Shown here one piece after another: positions 57,336-64,000 of a stretch of DNA of 64,000 nt. The stretch comes from Acidicapsa dinghuensis (lineage in GTDB: Bacteria; Acidobacteriota; Terriglobia; Terriglobales; Acidobacteriaceae), in the NCBI RefSeq assembly GCF_025685685.1, contig NZ_JAGSYH010000003.1, positions 372,001 to 436,000 on the forward strand, read 5' to 3'. Each line of letters opens with the position of its first letter. Position 1 is the stretch's first letter. A program made the translations under genes and the position numbers. Below the pieces are notes generated by a model. It had not been told where the DNA came from. It searched no databases and saw only the letters and a list, made by a program, of their open reading frames with translations.

Positions 57336-58616
57336 TTGCATTCTTTTTTAACCAAACGGCTCTCACTCCGAGTGCTGGCATTCTTTCTATTTGTTGCCGG
57401 CATAGCTCTTCTTGCTATTCCTTCGCGCGCGGCAGATCTTGCTCTTGTTCATGCCAAAATTTACCTTTCGCCCGATGCTCCGCCGATTGAAGACGGCACC
57501 ATTCTCATTCATAAAGGACGAATCCGCGCGGTAGGGCCGTCGAATCACACGAAAATTCTTCGGTTGATTCGCCGCACCACCGTTATCGACTGCCACGGCA
57601 AGGTAATTACTGCAGGATTCTGGAACAGCCATGTTCATGTCCTGACGCCGGTGCTGCTGCACTCGGAGCTGCGTTCGAACGATGTCGTCTCATCTGAACT
57701 CGACCAGATGTTCACCCGATGGGGTTTTACTACGGTCTTCGATATCGCTTCGATCCTGAACAACACCAATGCTGTTCGCCGCCGTATTGCGCGCGGCGAA
57801 GTACGCGGTCCGCGCATCCTGACTGTCGGCGATCCATTCTTTCCGAAGAATGGAACTCCTATCTATGTTCGGGATCTTTGGCGGCGTGAGAAGCTCCCTT
57901 CCGACGAAATTCAGTCGATTCCGCAGGCGGTGGCTCGCGAAAAACGTCAGTTGGCCGCTGGCGCCGACGGGGTGAAGCTGTTTACTGGAGCTAGCGAAGC
58001 CAATGGGATCGTGCCGATGCCGGTGGACGCGGCAAAAGCGCTCGTTGCAGAGGCGCATCGCGCCGGGAAGCCGGTCTTCGCGCACCCCGGCAATTCGGAA
58101 GGAATTGAAATTGCCCTCGGGAGCGGGGTCGATATCCTCGCACACACGACACCAGACGGCAGCGATTGGACACCGGAGCTCATTGCACGCCTCAAGTCCG
58201 CGCACATGGCGCTGATTCCAACGCTGACGCTGTGGGACGTAGAAGCAAAGCGGCAAAACCTGCCGGACGGAGTCCGCAAATCATTTATCGACAATGGTGT
58301 GAGACAGCTGCAGGCTTATTCGCAGGCGGGAGGTCTGGTTCTCTTCGGAACGGATGCCGGCTATATTTCCGACTACGACACCGCTGAGGAATTCCAGTTG
58401 ATGGCGCAGGCGGGTTTAACCTTTCCGCAGATTCTCGCCTCGATGACTACCAATCCGGCTGGCCGTTTCGGTTATGCGCGACGCAGCGGACGTATCGCAA
58501 AAGGCATGGATGCCGATCTCGTTGTACTCGCAGCAGATCCGGCGAAGGATATTACCGCTCTCGCACGGATTGATCGTGTCGTTCGAGCAGGAAGGGTCGT
58601 TTACCCAACCTATTAG
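57336..58616 (+). CDS. Exported amidohydrolase-family enzyme
   Basis: The protein has 426 residues and a TIM-barrel metal hydrolase. A signal sequence (VLAFFLFVAGIALLAIPSRA) is followed by the composite sandwich and HVHVLTP (HxH metal ligands), the Lys in GADGVKLFTG (possible carbamylated ligand), FAHPGNSEG (His), DILAHTTP (His) and LFGTDAGY (Asp). This is the imidazolonepropionase/prolidase-like subfamily of amidohydrolases. TTG 57336 after GAGG is the likely start; the first ATG is far inside. The substrate is not known. It is transcribed away from the small His-rich gene. Confidence 0.88.
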   Translation: MHSFLTKRLSLRVLAFFLFVAGIALLAIPSRAADLALVHAKIYLSPDAPPIEDGTILIHKGRIRAVGPSNHTKILRLIRRTTVIDCHGKVITAGFWNSHVHVLTPVLLHSELRSNDVVSSELDQMFTRWGFTTVFDIASILNNTNAVRRRIARGEVRGPRILTVGDPFFPKNGTPIYVRDLWRREKLPSDEIQSIPQAVAREKRQLAAGADGVKLFTGASEANGIVPMPVDAAKALVAEAHRAGKPVFAHPGNSEGIEIALGSGVDILAHTTPDGSDWTPELIARLKSAHMALIPTLTLWDVEAKRQNLPDGVRKSFIDNGVRQLQAYSQAGGLVLFGTDAGYISDYDTAEEFQLMAQAGLTFPQILASMTTNPAGRFGYARRSGRIAKGMDADLVVLAADPAKDITALARIDRVVRAGRVVYPTY

Positions 58617-58667
58617 TGTCACCCTGTTCGCTTAGAAATCCTCCTCGGGCGTACACTAAAAAGTACG

Positions 58668-60134
58668 ATGAGTGCAGCTCAGGCCCTACCTAATCCCGCC
58701 GCGAACCCTAGTCACAAACGCTATTTTTTTGAGAAGTTTGGCATAACCGAGCGGCTGTTGGAGCGCTGCCTTGGAGAAGCGCTTTCCGCAGGCGGTGATT
58801 ACGCAGATCTTTACTTCGAATCCGTTACGGCTACCTCGCTCGGCGTCGATGAACAGATCGTAAAGTCCGCCTCGACAGGCACGAGTGCTGGATGCGGCAT
58901 TCGTGTACTCTCTGGCGAACGCACTGGCTACGCCTATACGGACAACCTGAGCCCCGAGCGTCTGCTGCACGCGGCCAAGACCGCCGCGCTGATCGCATCA
59001 GGTCCGGCGAAGGAGCCGATTCAGGGTTTTCAGGAAAAGCCTCTGACCGATCTTTATCCGGTTCCACTTGGCGGATTCGATCTCGATCTGGCCGCTCGGC
59101 TTGATCTGATCCAGCGTGCGGATCGCGCGGCCCGCGCCTTCAGCCCACATGTGATCCAGGTGCGATCGAGCTATAGCGAAGAGCTTCGCCGCATTCTGGT
59201 CATCGGTTCCGACGGCGCATTTGCTTCCGATACCCAGCCACTCTGCCGGCTCAACGTCTTCGTTATCGCTAAGGACGAGAAAAACACCGCTCGCGGAAAC
59301 TCCGGAGCAGGTGGCCGCGGCGGACTTGAACTTTTTACGGGCTCGAAAAGCCCCGAAACTCTGGCTCGCGAAGCTGCACGCGGGGCCATTCTGCAGCTTA
59401 GCGCGGTGCCTGCGCCAGCAGGTGAGATGGAAGTGGTGCTCGGTCCCGGATGGCCGGGCGTGCTGCTGCATGAGGCCGTAGGCCATGGCCTGGAAGCCGA
59501 CTTCAACCGTAAGAAAACATCGGCCTTTGCCGGACTTATCGGCCAGTCCGTCGCAAGTTCCAAGGTGACAGTGATCGACAACGGAACCATGGAAGGTCGC
59601 CGCGGCTCGCTCAACGTGGATGACGAGGGATCGCCCACACAAGAAACTGTGCTTATTGAAAACGGTATCCTCAAAGGGTACCTGACAGACAAGCTTTCAT
59701 CGCGGCTGATGGGTTCAGCTAATACCGGCTCGGGGCGCCGCGAAAACTACCAGTGCATCCCGATGCCGCGCATGACCAACACCTACATGCTGGCCGGTCA
59801 AGATGAGCCCGAAGACATCATCCGCAGCGTGAAGAAAGGCCTCTACGCGGTCAACTTCGGCGGCGGACAGGTGGATATCACCAACGGTAAATTCGTCTTT
59901 TCCGCTTCTGAGGCCTACCTGATCGAAGATGGCAAGATCACGGCACCGGTGAAGGATGCGACGCTGATTGGCAATGGCCCTGAAGCGCTCAAGTATGTGT
60001 CCATGGTCGGCCACGATCTGAAGCTTGATGAAGGCATCGGAACATGTGGTAAGGCCGGGCAGAGCGTGCCTGTGGGCGTCGGCATGCCGACTGTGAAGCT
60101 GGATCGCATGACGGTGGGTGGAACGGGGCGATAA
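58668..60134 (+). CDS. tldD: TldD metalloprotease subunit
   Basis: TldD forms with TldE/PmbA a heterodimeric protease that degrades unfolded peptides and processes microcins or modified peptides. The 488 residues fit. The zinc motif HEAVGHGLEADF (HExxxH) is clear, preceded by EVVLGPGWPGVLL. GVGMPTVKLDRMTVGG near the end is typical, as are SSRLMGSANTGSGRRENYQCIPMPRMTNTYM. The ATG gives an Ala/Pro-rich leader before YFFEKFGITERLL. pmbA is about 1.2 kb downstream, with two small genes between, which is not the usual direct adjacency. Confidence 0.93.
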   Translation: MSAAQALPNPAANPSHKRYFFEKFGITERLLERCLGEALSAGGDYADLYFESVTATSLGVDEQIVKSASTGTSAGCGIRVLSGERTGYAYTDNLSPERLLHAAKTAALIASGPAKEPIQGFQEKPLTDLYPVPLGGFDLDLAARLDLIQRADRAARAFSPHVIQVRSSYSEELRRILVIGSDGAFASDTQPLCRLNVFVIAKDEKNTARGNSGAGGRGGLELFTGSKSPETLAREAARGAILQLSAVPAPAGEMEVVLGPGWPGVLLHEAVGHGLEADFNRKKTSAFAGLIGQSVASSKVTVIDNGTMEGRRGSLNVDDEGSPTQETVLIENGILKGYLTDKLSSRLMGSANTGSGRRENYQCIPMPRMTNTYMLAGQDEPEDIIRSVKKGLYAVNFGGGQVDITNGKFVFSASEAYLIEDGKITAPVKDATLIGNGPEALKYVSMVGHDLKLDEGIGTCGKAGQSVPVGVGMPTVKLDRMTVGGTGR

Positions 60135-60264
60135 ATCAGCAGCTTTATGCGCTCACCAGAATTGGCCGGAGTCTTTCATACCGCCAAATCTGCGGTCTCA
60201 GTGGAATCAGAATTCGCATCTACCTCCAAACGGCTCTGTTCGCCTCCAGGAGGAAACTGCACTT

Positions 60265-60531
60265 ATGACCGATTTTCGCGTAGCACCCGGACAGGTTCAC
60301 GAAGACCAACTCACAGCCTCCATTGAGAAACATACATCTCAAATTCCATCCAGCCTTTACCTTGGAGCTGCGCTTGCGGCGATGGTAGCGTCGGCCAGTT
60401 TTCATTTGGCGAAAAAGGAGCATCCGGCACTGTTCGTCTGCCAGTGGGCCGCACCGTTTCTGCTGCTCGGTATCTATAACAAACTAGTGAAACAGCACGG
60501 TTCTGATGGAACAACGCGCGTATCAATTTAG
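60265..60531 (+). CDS. Small membrane protein
   Basis: This is an 88-residue protein. A polar N-terminus (TDFRVAPGQVHEDQLTASIE) is followed by two hydrophobic stretches (LYLGAALAAMVASASFHLA and ALFVCQWAAPFLLLGIYN) that probably form a hairpin in the membrane. AGGAGG lies about 12 bases before the ATG at 60265; an upstream open extension to 60118 overlaps the tldD end and is not supported. No family is recognised. It sits between tldD and a DUF5995-type gene on the same strand, possibly in the same transcript. Confidence 0.75.
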   Translation: MTDFRVAPGQVHEDQLTASIEKHTSQIPSSLYLGAALAAMVASASFHLAKKEHPALFVCQWAAPFLLLGIYNKLVKQHGSDGTTRVSI

Positions 60532-60608
60532 CCGCAGACGGCCCGGCCACGTTATCGTATCCGGGCCGCCATCGCTTCACCCGCTTGATGACGCTATAAT
60601 TCCGCTTC

Positions 60609-61331
60609 ATGTTCCCGTACGACCCGCAATTGCTCGCTCTGTTACAGACACCACCCAGCACCATCCCTCAAGTGTTGGGTACCATGCAAACCATCGACTC
60701 CATTACCGTCGATGGCGATGGTCTCAAATGGTTCAACTGGCTCTATCTGCAGGTCACGCAATCTGTGGAGTCACGGGTCAGCGCTGGTGGATTCACCGAT
60801 CCGGCTTTTCTTGCTGAGCTGGATGTGCAGTTTGCCCAACTCTATTTCACCGCGCTGAAAAATTTTTTATTGAATCAGCCGCTGCCTGAATGCTGGCAAG
60901 TGCTCTTTGCCAGCCGCAACGATATCAAGCTCGCGCGCATTCAGTGCGCCTTCGCCGGCGTCAATGCTCACATCAATCACGATCTTGCTTTTGCTGTTGA
61001 CGCCACATGCAAGATTCGCGGCATCACACCGCAGCACGGTTCTGTTCAGTACAACGATTTCACCAATCTCAACACTACGCTCGACAGCCTGATCGACTCA
61101 GCCAAGCAAACCTTGCACCTGCGCCTGCTCGGCGACCTGCTACCGCCGGTCTCGCATGTGGAAGACACCATTGCGGGATGGAGTATGAGCGCTGCTCGAG
61201 AAAATGCCTGGAATAACTCGGAGATTCTGTGGCAATTGACAACCGTGCCCGCGCTGGCGCAGCGCTTTGGCGACGGACTCGATGGCGTTGCGACCGTTAT
61301 TGGCAAAGCGTTGCTGGTACCCGCGCCGTAG
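60609..61331 (+). CDS. DUF5995-like protein
   Basis: This 240-residue cytosolic protein has LKWFNWLYLQVTQSV, AELDVQFAQLYFTALKNFL, the motif-rich LARIQCAFAGVNAHINHDLAFAV and a C-terminal SMSAARENAWNNSEILWQL. The FAGVNAHINHDLA segment with its two His is the hallmark of DUF5995. The function is not established. It lies 42 bases upstream of pmbA and could be translated from the same message. Confidence 0.85.
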   Translation: MFPYDPQLLALLQTPPSTIPQVLGTMQTIDSITVDGDGLKWFNWLYLQVTQSVESRVSAGGFTDPAFLAELDVQFAQLYFTALKNFLLNQPLPECWQVLFASRNDIKLARIQCAFAGVNAHINHDLAFAVDATCKIRGITPQHGSVQYNDFTNLNTTLDSLIDSAKQTLHLRLLGDLLPPVSHVEDTIAGWSMSAARENAWNNSEILWQLTTVPALAQRFGDGLDGVATVIGKALLVPAP

Positions 61332-61373
61332 GAGTTGCGCTTGTCGTGGGGCCGTCTTTGATACCGTGAAGAT

Positions 61374-62768
61374 ATGGCTGGAGCAATTGCGCCCACAATT
61401 TCCGATCTTGATTTGAAATCACTTGCCGCCGATGTTGTCTCACGCGCACTTGCGGCTGGCGCCACCGACGCTGAGGCGATGGTCAGCGAAGGCGATGAGT
61501 TCTCCGCCACCGTACGTATGGGCGAGGTGGAAACACTGCAGGAGTCCGGCTCGCGCGGCATGGGATTGCGCGTTTTCATGGGCAAGCGTTCCGCGTCATC
61601 TTCCACCAGCGATCTCACACCGGGAGGCATTGCCGATCTCATCTCTGGAGCCCTGGCACTTGCTCGCGTAACCGAAGAGGACAGCTTTGCCGGTATGCCT
61701 GAACGCGAAGAATTCGGGCAGTTGACCAGCGACCTGCACCTCTACTTCGAGGATGTGTATTCGCTGCCCGCATCGGAACGCATCGCTATGGCGCGCGAGG
61801 CCGAAGCAGCGGCGTTGGCCTTTGACCCACGGATCAAGAACTCGCAGGGCGGTTCGTTCGGCGCGGCTACTGGTCGGCGCATCCTCGCAAACTCTCGCGG
61901 CTTTCTTGGTGAGTATCGATCAAGCTATTGCGGCATTTCGACGACTCCGCTGGCCGTCGATGAGGAAGGCAAGATGCAGCGCGACTTCTGGTATTCGAGC
62001 GCGCGCCGCATCAGCGATCTCGCTTCACCTCAGTCAATCGGCCAAGAGGCGGCGCGGCGCGCATTGCGCCATCTTGGAGCGCGCCGAGTGCCGACGCAGC
62101 ATGTCCCTATTGTCTTCTCGCCGGAGGTTTCGCGCACTCTGATCGGACATCTCTTTGAAGCTGCTTCAGGCGATGCTATCTGGCGGCATGCTTCTTACCT
62201 GGCAGGCAAGCTTGGCGAACAAGTTGCCGCCTCAAACATCAATATCGTCGATGACCACACGATGCTGCTTCCGACGGGCGTCGGCGGGTTTGGCACCGCG
62301 CCCTTCGATGGCGAGGGATTGCCGACTCGCCGCACTGTTGTTGTCGAAAACGGCGTGCTGCAGACCTATCTGCTCAACAGCTACAGCGCTCGCAAGCTGG
62401 GCATGAAATCAACCGGCAACGCAACGCGCGGACTCGCCGGCAGTCCGGGCATCGGCGCAGGTAATCTCTATCTTGTGCCCGGCAGTCAGACGCCGGAAGC
62501 AATCCTTGCCGATGTAAAAGAAGGTTTCTACGTGACCAGCCTGCTCGGCCAGGGAGTGAACCTCGTCACCGGCGACTACTCGCGCGGTGCATCGGGCCTG
62601 TGGATCGAGAATGGTGATCTCACTTATGCCGTCGAAGAGGTCACTATTGCCGGAAGTCTGCGCGAGATGTTGCACAACATCACGGCTATTGGCGACGATC
62701 TTATCTTTCGCGGCTCCATCGCAGCGCCTACGTTGCGTGTTGATGGCATGACCGTAGCTGGCGCGTAA
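61374..62768 (+). CDS. pmbA: TldE/PmbA-type metalloprotease subunit
   Basis: This is the second subunit of the TldD/TldE protease, with 464 residues. It lacks the HExxxH zinc motif, as expected for the non-catalytic partner. Typical segments are MVSEGDEFSATVRMGEVETLQESGSRGMGLRVFMGKR near the N-terminus, DHTMLLPTGVGGFGTAPFDGEGLPTRRTVVVENGVLQTYLLNSYSARKLG and the C-terminal SIAAPTLRVDGMTVAGA. In the heterodimer the zinc-bearing TldD does the peptide-bond cleavage. It follows tldD in the same direction with two small genes between them. Confidence 0.93.
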   Translation: MAGAIAPTISDLDLKSLAADVVSRALAAGATDAEAMVSEGDEFSATVRMGEVETLQESGSRGMGLRVFMGKRSASSSTSDLTPGGIADLISGALALARVTEEDSFAGMPEREEFGQLTSDLHLYFEDVYSLPASERIAMAREAEAAALAFDPRIKNSQGGSFGAATGRRILANSRGFLGEYRSSYCGISTTPLAVDEEGKMQRDFWYSSARRISDLASPQSIGQEAARRALRHLGARRVPTQHVPIVFSPEVSRTLIGHLFEAASGDAIWRHASYLAGKLGEQVAASNINIVDDHTMLLPTGVGGFGTAPFDGEGLPTRRTVVVENGVLQTYLLNSYSARKLGMKSTGNATRGLAGSPGIGAGNLYLVPGSQTPEAILADVKEGFYVTSLLGQGVNLVTGDYSRGASGLWIENGDLTYAVEEVTIAGSLREMLHNITAIGDDLIFRGSIAAPTLRVDGMTVAGA

Positions 62769-62789
62769 CGGGAGAAGTAGAATCAGCCC

Positions 62790-64000
62790 ATGGCCAGCCT
62801 GCTGCTGACGGAAAACCTCGCCTTCGATCCAGTTCGTCCAGAAGAGGCGCTGCGTCAGCTTCCTTCGCGTAAGGCTGTCTTTGCGCTTTATGGCGAAGAC
62901 GAAAAGGCAGAGCCTTACATCGGTCTCACGCCCGACCTACGCCGCCGTTTGGAACGTCTGCTGCGCCCGGCAAAGGGCCAGACCAAGCGGCTGCAGCTTG
63001 TCTCGCGTGTACGACGTATTGCGTGGCGGCTTACTGGTTCGGAGTTTGAATCACTGCTGCTACAGTTCTCACTGCTGGAGTCCGTTTACGGAGCAAAAGC
63101 TCTTGAGCGTATGCACCTGCGCCCTCCGGCTTTTGTGAAGTTTCACGGCAGCAATCGCTTCCCGCACGTTACCATCACTAACCGGCGTGGCCAGCGGGAA
63201 GGCCAATGGGCTTTTGGACCTTTCCCCTCGCGCGCTGCTGCTGAGCGTTACGCCGATGAGCTGCTGAAGCTGTTCCTTCTGCGCCGCTGTGAGGAGAATC
63301 TCGATCCCAGCCCAAGCCATCCCGGCTGCGTCTACGGTGAGATGAAAATGTGTCTCGCGCCATGCCAGGTAGCCTGCACTGACGCTCGCTACGCCGAAGA
63401 AGCAGAAGCGGTGCGCAGTTTTCTCGCAACGCGTGGCGAGAGTAGACTCGTTACGATCCAGCGGCAGCGCGATAAGGCATCAGAGGATCTCGAGTTCGAA
63501 GATGCTGCGCGGCTGCATGCGCAGGTGGAAAAGATAGAAGCGGTGCGGGCTCTCGCATCGGAACTCGTGCACCCCATGAGCGAACTGCGGGCAGCGGTAT
63601 TGCAGACTTCAGCCGCGTCAGACGAGGTTTCGGTTTTCCTCTTTGAAGACGGCGTTTTTCATGGACCTGAACCATTCTCGACCATCGGCATGCGCATTCA
63701 GAATGAGCAGTCAGGCTCGAGTTCACTCTATGCGCAGCCCATGGCGGTGCAGCCTGTTCCTGAACAAGGTGCTATGACTAAAGCCTCTCGCGACGTACTC
63801 GAAGCCCGCATGGAGTCGGTACTCGATGCATTGGGCTCGGAGGATAGCACTGTGAACACAACGCTGCGGCAGGGTCATCTGGCGTTGCTGGCCCGCTGGT
63901 ACTACCGTCCACAGCAGAAGCGTGCCGGGGAAATCTGTTTCGCTGATGCAGAAGGCAAATGGCCGCTACGATCGATGATGCGCAGTGTGGGTCGAGTGGC
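62790..64000 (+). CDS. UvrC-like protein with GIY-YIG and UvrBC domains (3' end beyond window)
   Basis: The frame is open from ATG 62790 to the right edge, about 403 residues. The first 100 residues have a GIY-YIG-like start (KAVFALYGEDEKAEPYIGLTPDLRRRLERLL). A UvrC-type segment follows (LLKLFLLRRCEENLDPS...GCVYGEMKMCLAPC) with its cysteine pattern. A UvrB/UvrC helical motif (ASEDLEFEDAARLHAQVEKIEAV) is next. Such shorter UvrC relatives (like Cho) incise DNA at the 3' side of lesions; the RNase H-like C-terminal endonuclease domain of full UvrC is not yet reached in the window. It follows pmbA by 21 bases. Confidence 0.82.
   Translation, partial: MASLLLTENLAFDPVRPEEALRQLPSRKAVFALYGEDEKAEPYIGLTPDLRRRLERLLRPAKGQTKRLQLVSRVRRIAWRLTGSEFESLLLQFSLLESVYGAKALERMHLRPPAFVKFHGSNRFPHVTITNRRGQREGQWAFGPFPSRAAAERYADELLKLFLLRRCEENLDPSPSHPGCVYGEMKMCLAPCQVACTDARYAEEAEAVRSFLATRGESRLVTIQRQRDKASEDLEFEDAARLHAQVEKIEAVRALASELVHPMSELRAAVLQTSAASDEVSVFLFEDGVFHGPEPFSTIGMRIQNEQSGSSSLYAQPMAVQPVPEQGAMTKASRDVLEARMESVLDALGSEDSTVNTTLRQGHLALLARWYYRPQQKRAGEICFADAEGKWPLRSMMRSVGRV

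Overview
The window looks like a chromosomal segment of a moderately GC-rich Gram-negative bacterium, most likely of the Acidobacteriota (Acidobacteriaceae/Terriglobales type). Supporting signs are outer-membrane and OmpA-type proteins, GatB, tdh-kbl, DAHP synthase next to chorismate mutase, an S41 peptidase carrying the N-terminal module of acidobacterial ABC permeases beside a PadR regulator, several BlaI/ArsR/PadR one-component regulators, and a secreted protein with a CXXCH motif on a terpene-cyclase-like toroid. I identified the taxon from gene content only. I saw no prophage, insertion sequence, CRISPR array or plasmid function.

Layout. 1-12 kb: mfd (cut by the left edge), threonine catabolism (tdh-kbl), a secreted M20 peptidase, two VOC proteins, gatB and ada. 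11.7-16 kb: a regulatory stretch with an SDR oxidoreductase behind an ArsR repressor, a DoxX-like protein, and an ArsR-methyltransferase fusion divergent from ahcY with a shared operator-like palindrome. 16-20.5 kb: two unknown proteins, a BlaI/BlaR1-type pair and an FmdB-type zinc ribbon. 20.5-29.2 kb: a minus-strand aromatic amino acid region (trpC-trpF, then trpB-trpA, chorismate mutase-DAHP synthase-tyrA and a lone ABC ATPase). It is interrupted between trpF and trpB by a frameshifted grpB and an oppositely oriented secreted protein. A tRNA-Leu(CAG) gene lies upstream of trpC.

29-40.6 kb: a cupin, two ArsR-SRPBCC modules with clear palindromic operators, a TSUP transporter with DUF1634, OsmC, mutY, outer-membrane and OmpA proteins with strong terminators, a 50-residue membrane protein and a DnaC/IstB-type ATPase. 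40.7-54.8 kb: a membrane-anchored spermidine synthase-like protein, an L-fucose dehydrogenase-like SDR, the PadR-S41-ChaN-like minus-strand cluster, a GH3 beta-glucosidase, rpmE, dus, and several exported proteins of unknown role. 54.8-64 kb: a PD-(D/E)XK-type protein, a DinB/YfiT protein, a histidine-rich mini-peptide, an amidohydrolase, tldD and pmbA with two small genes between them, and a UvrC-like protein cut by the right edge.

The most notable points are the SahR-like regulator facing ahcY, the series of near-perfect operators at ArsR and PadR promoters, the heme-motif/toroid protein, the S41 fusion, the heptad-repeat tail of the BlaR1-like protein, the single-base frameshift in grpB and the His-rich mini-peptide with its own terminator.
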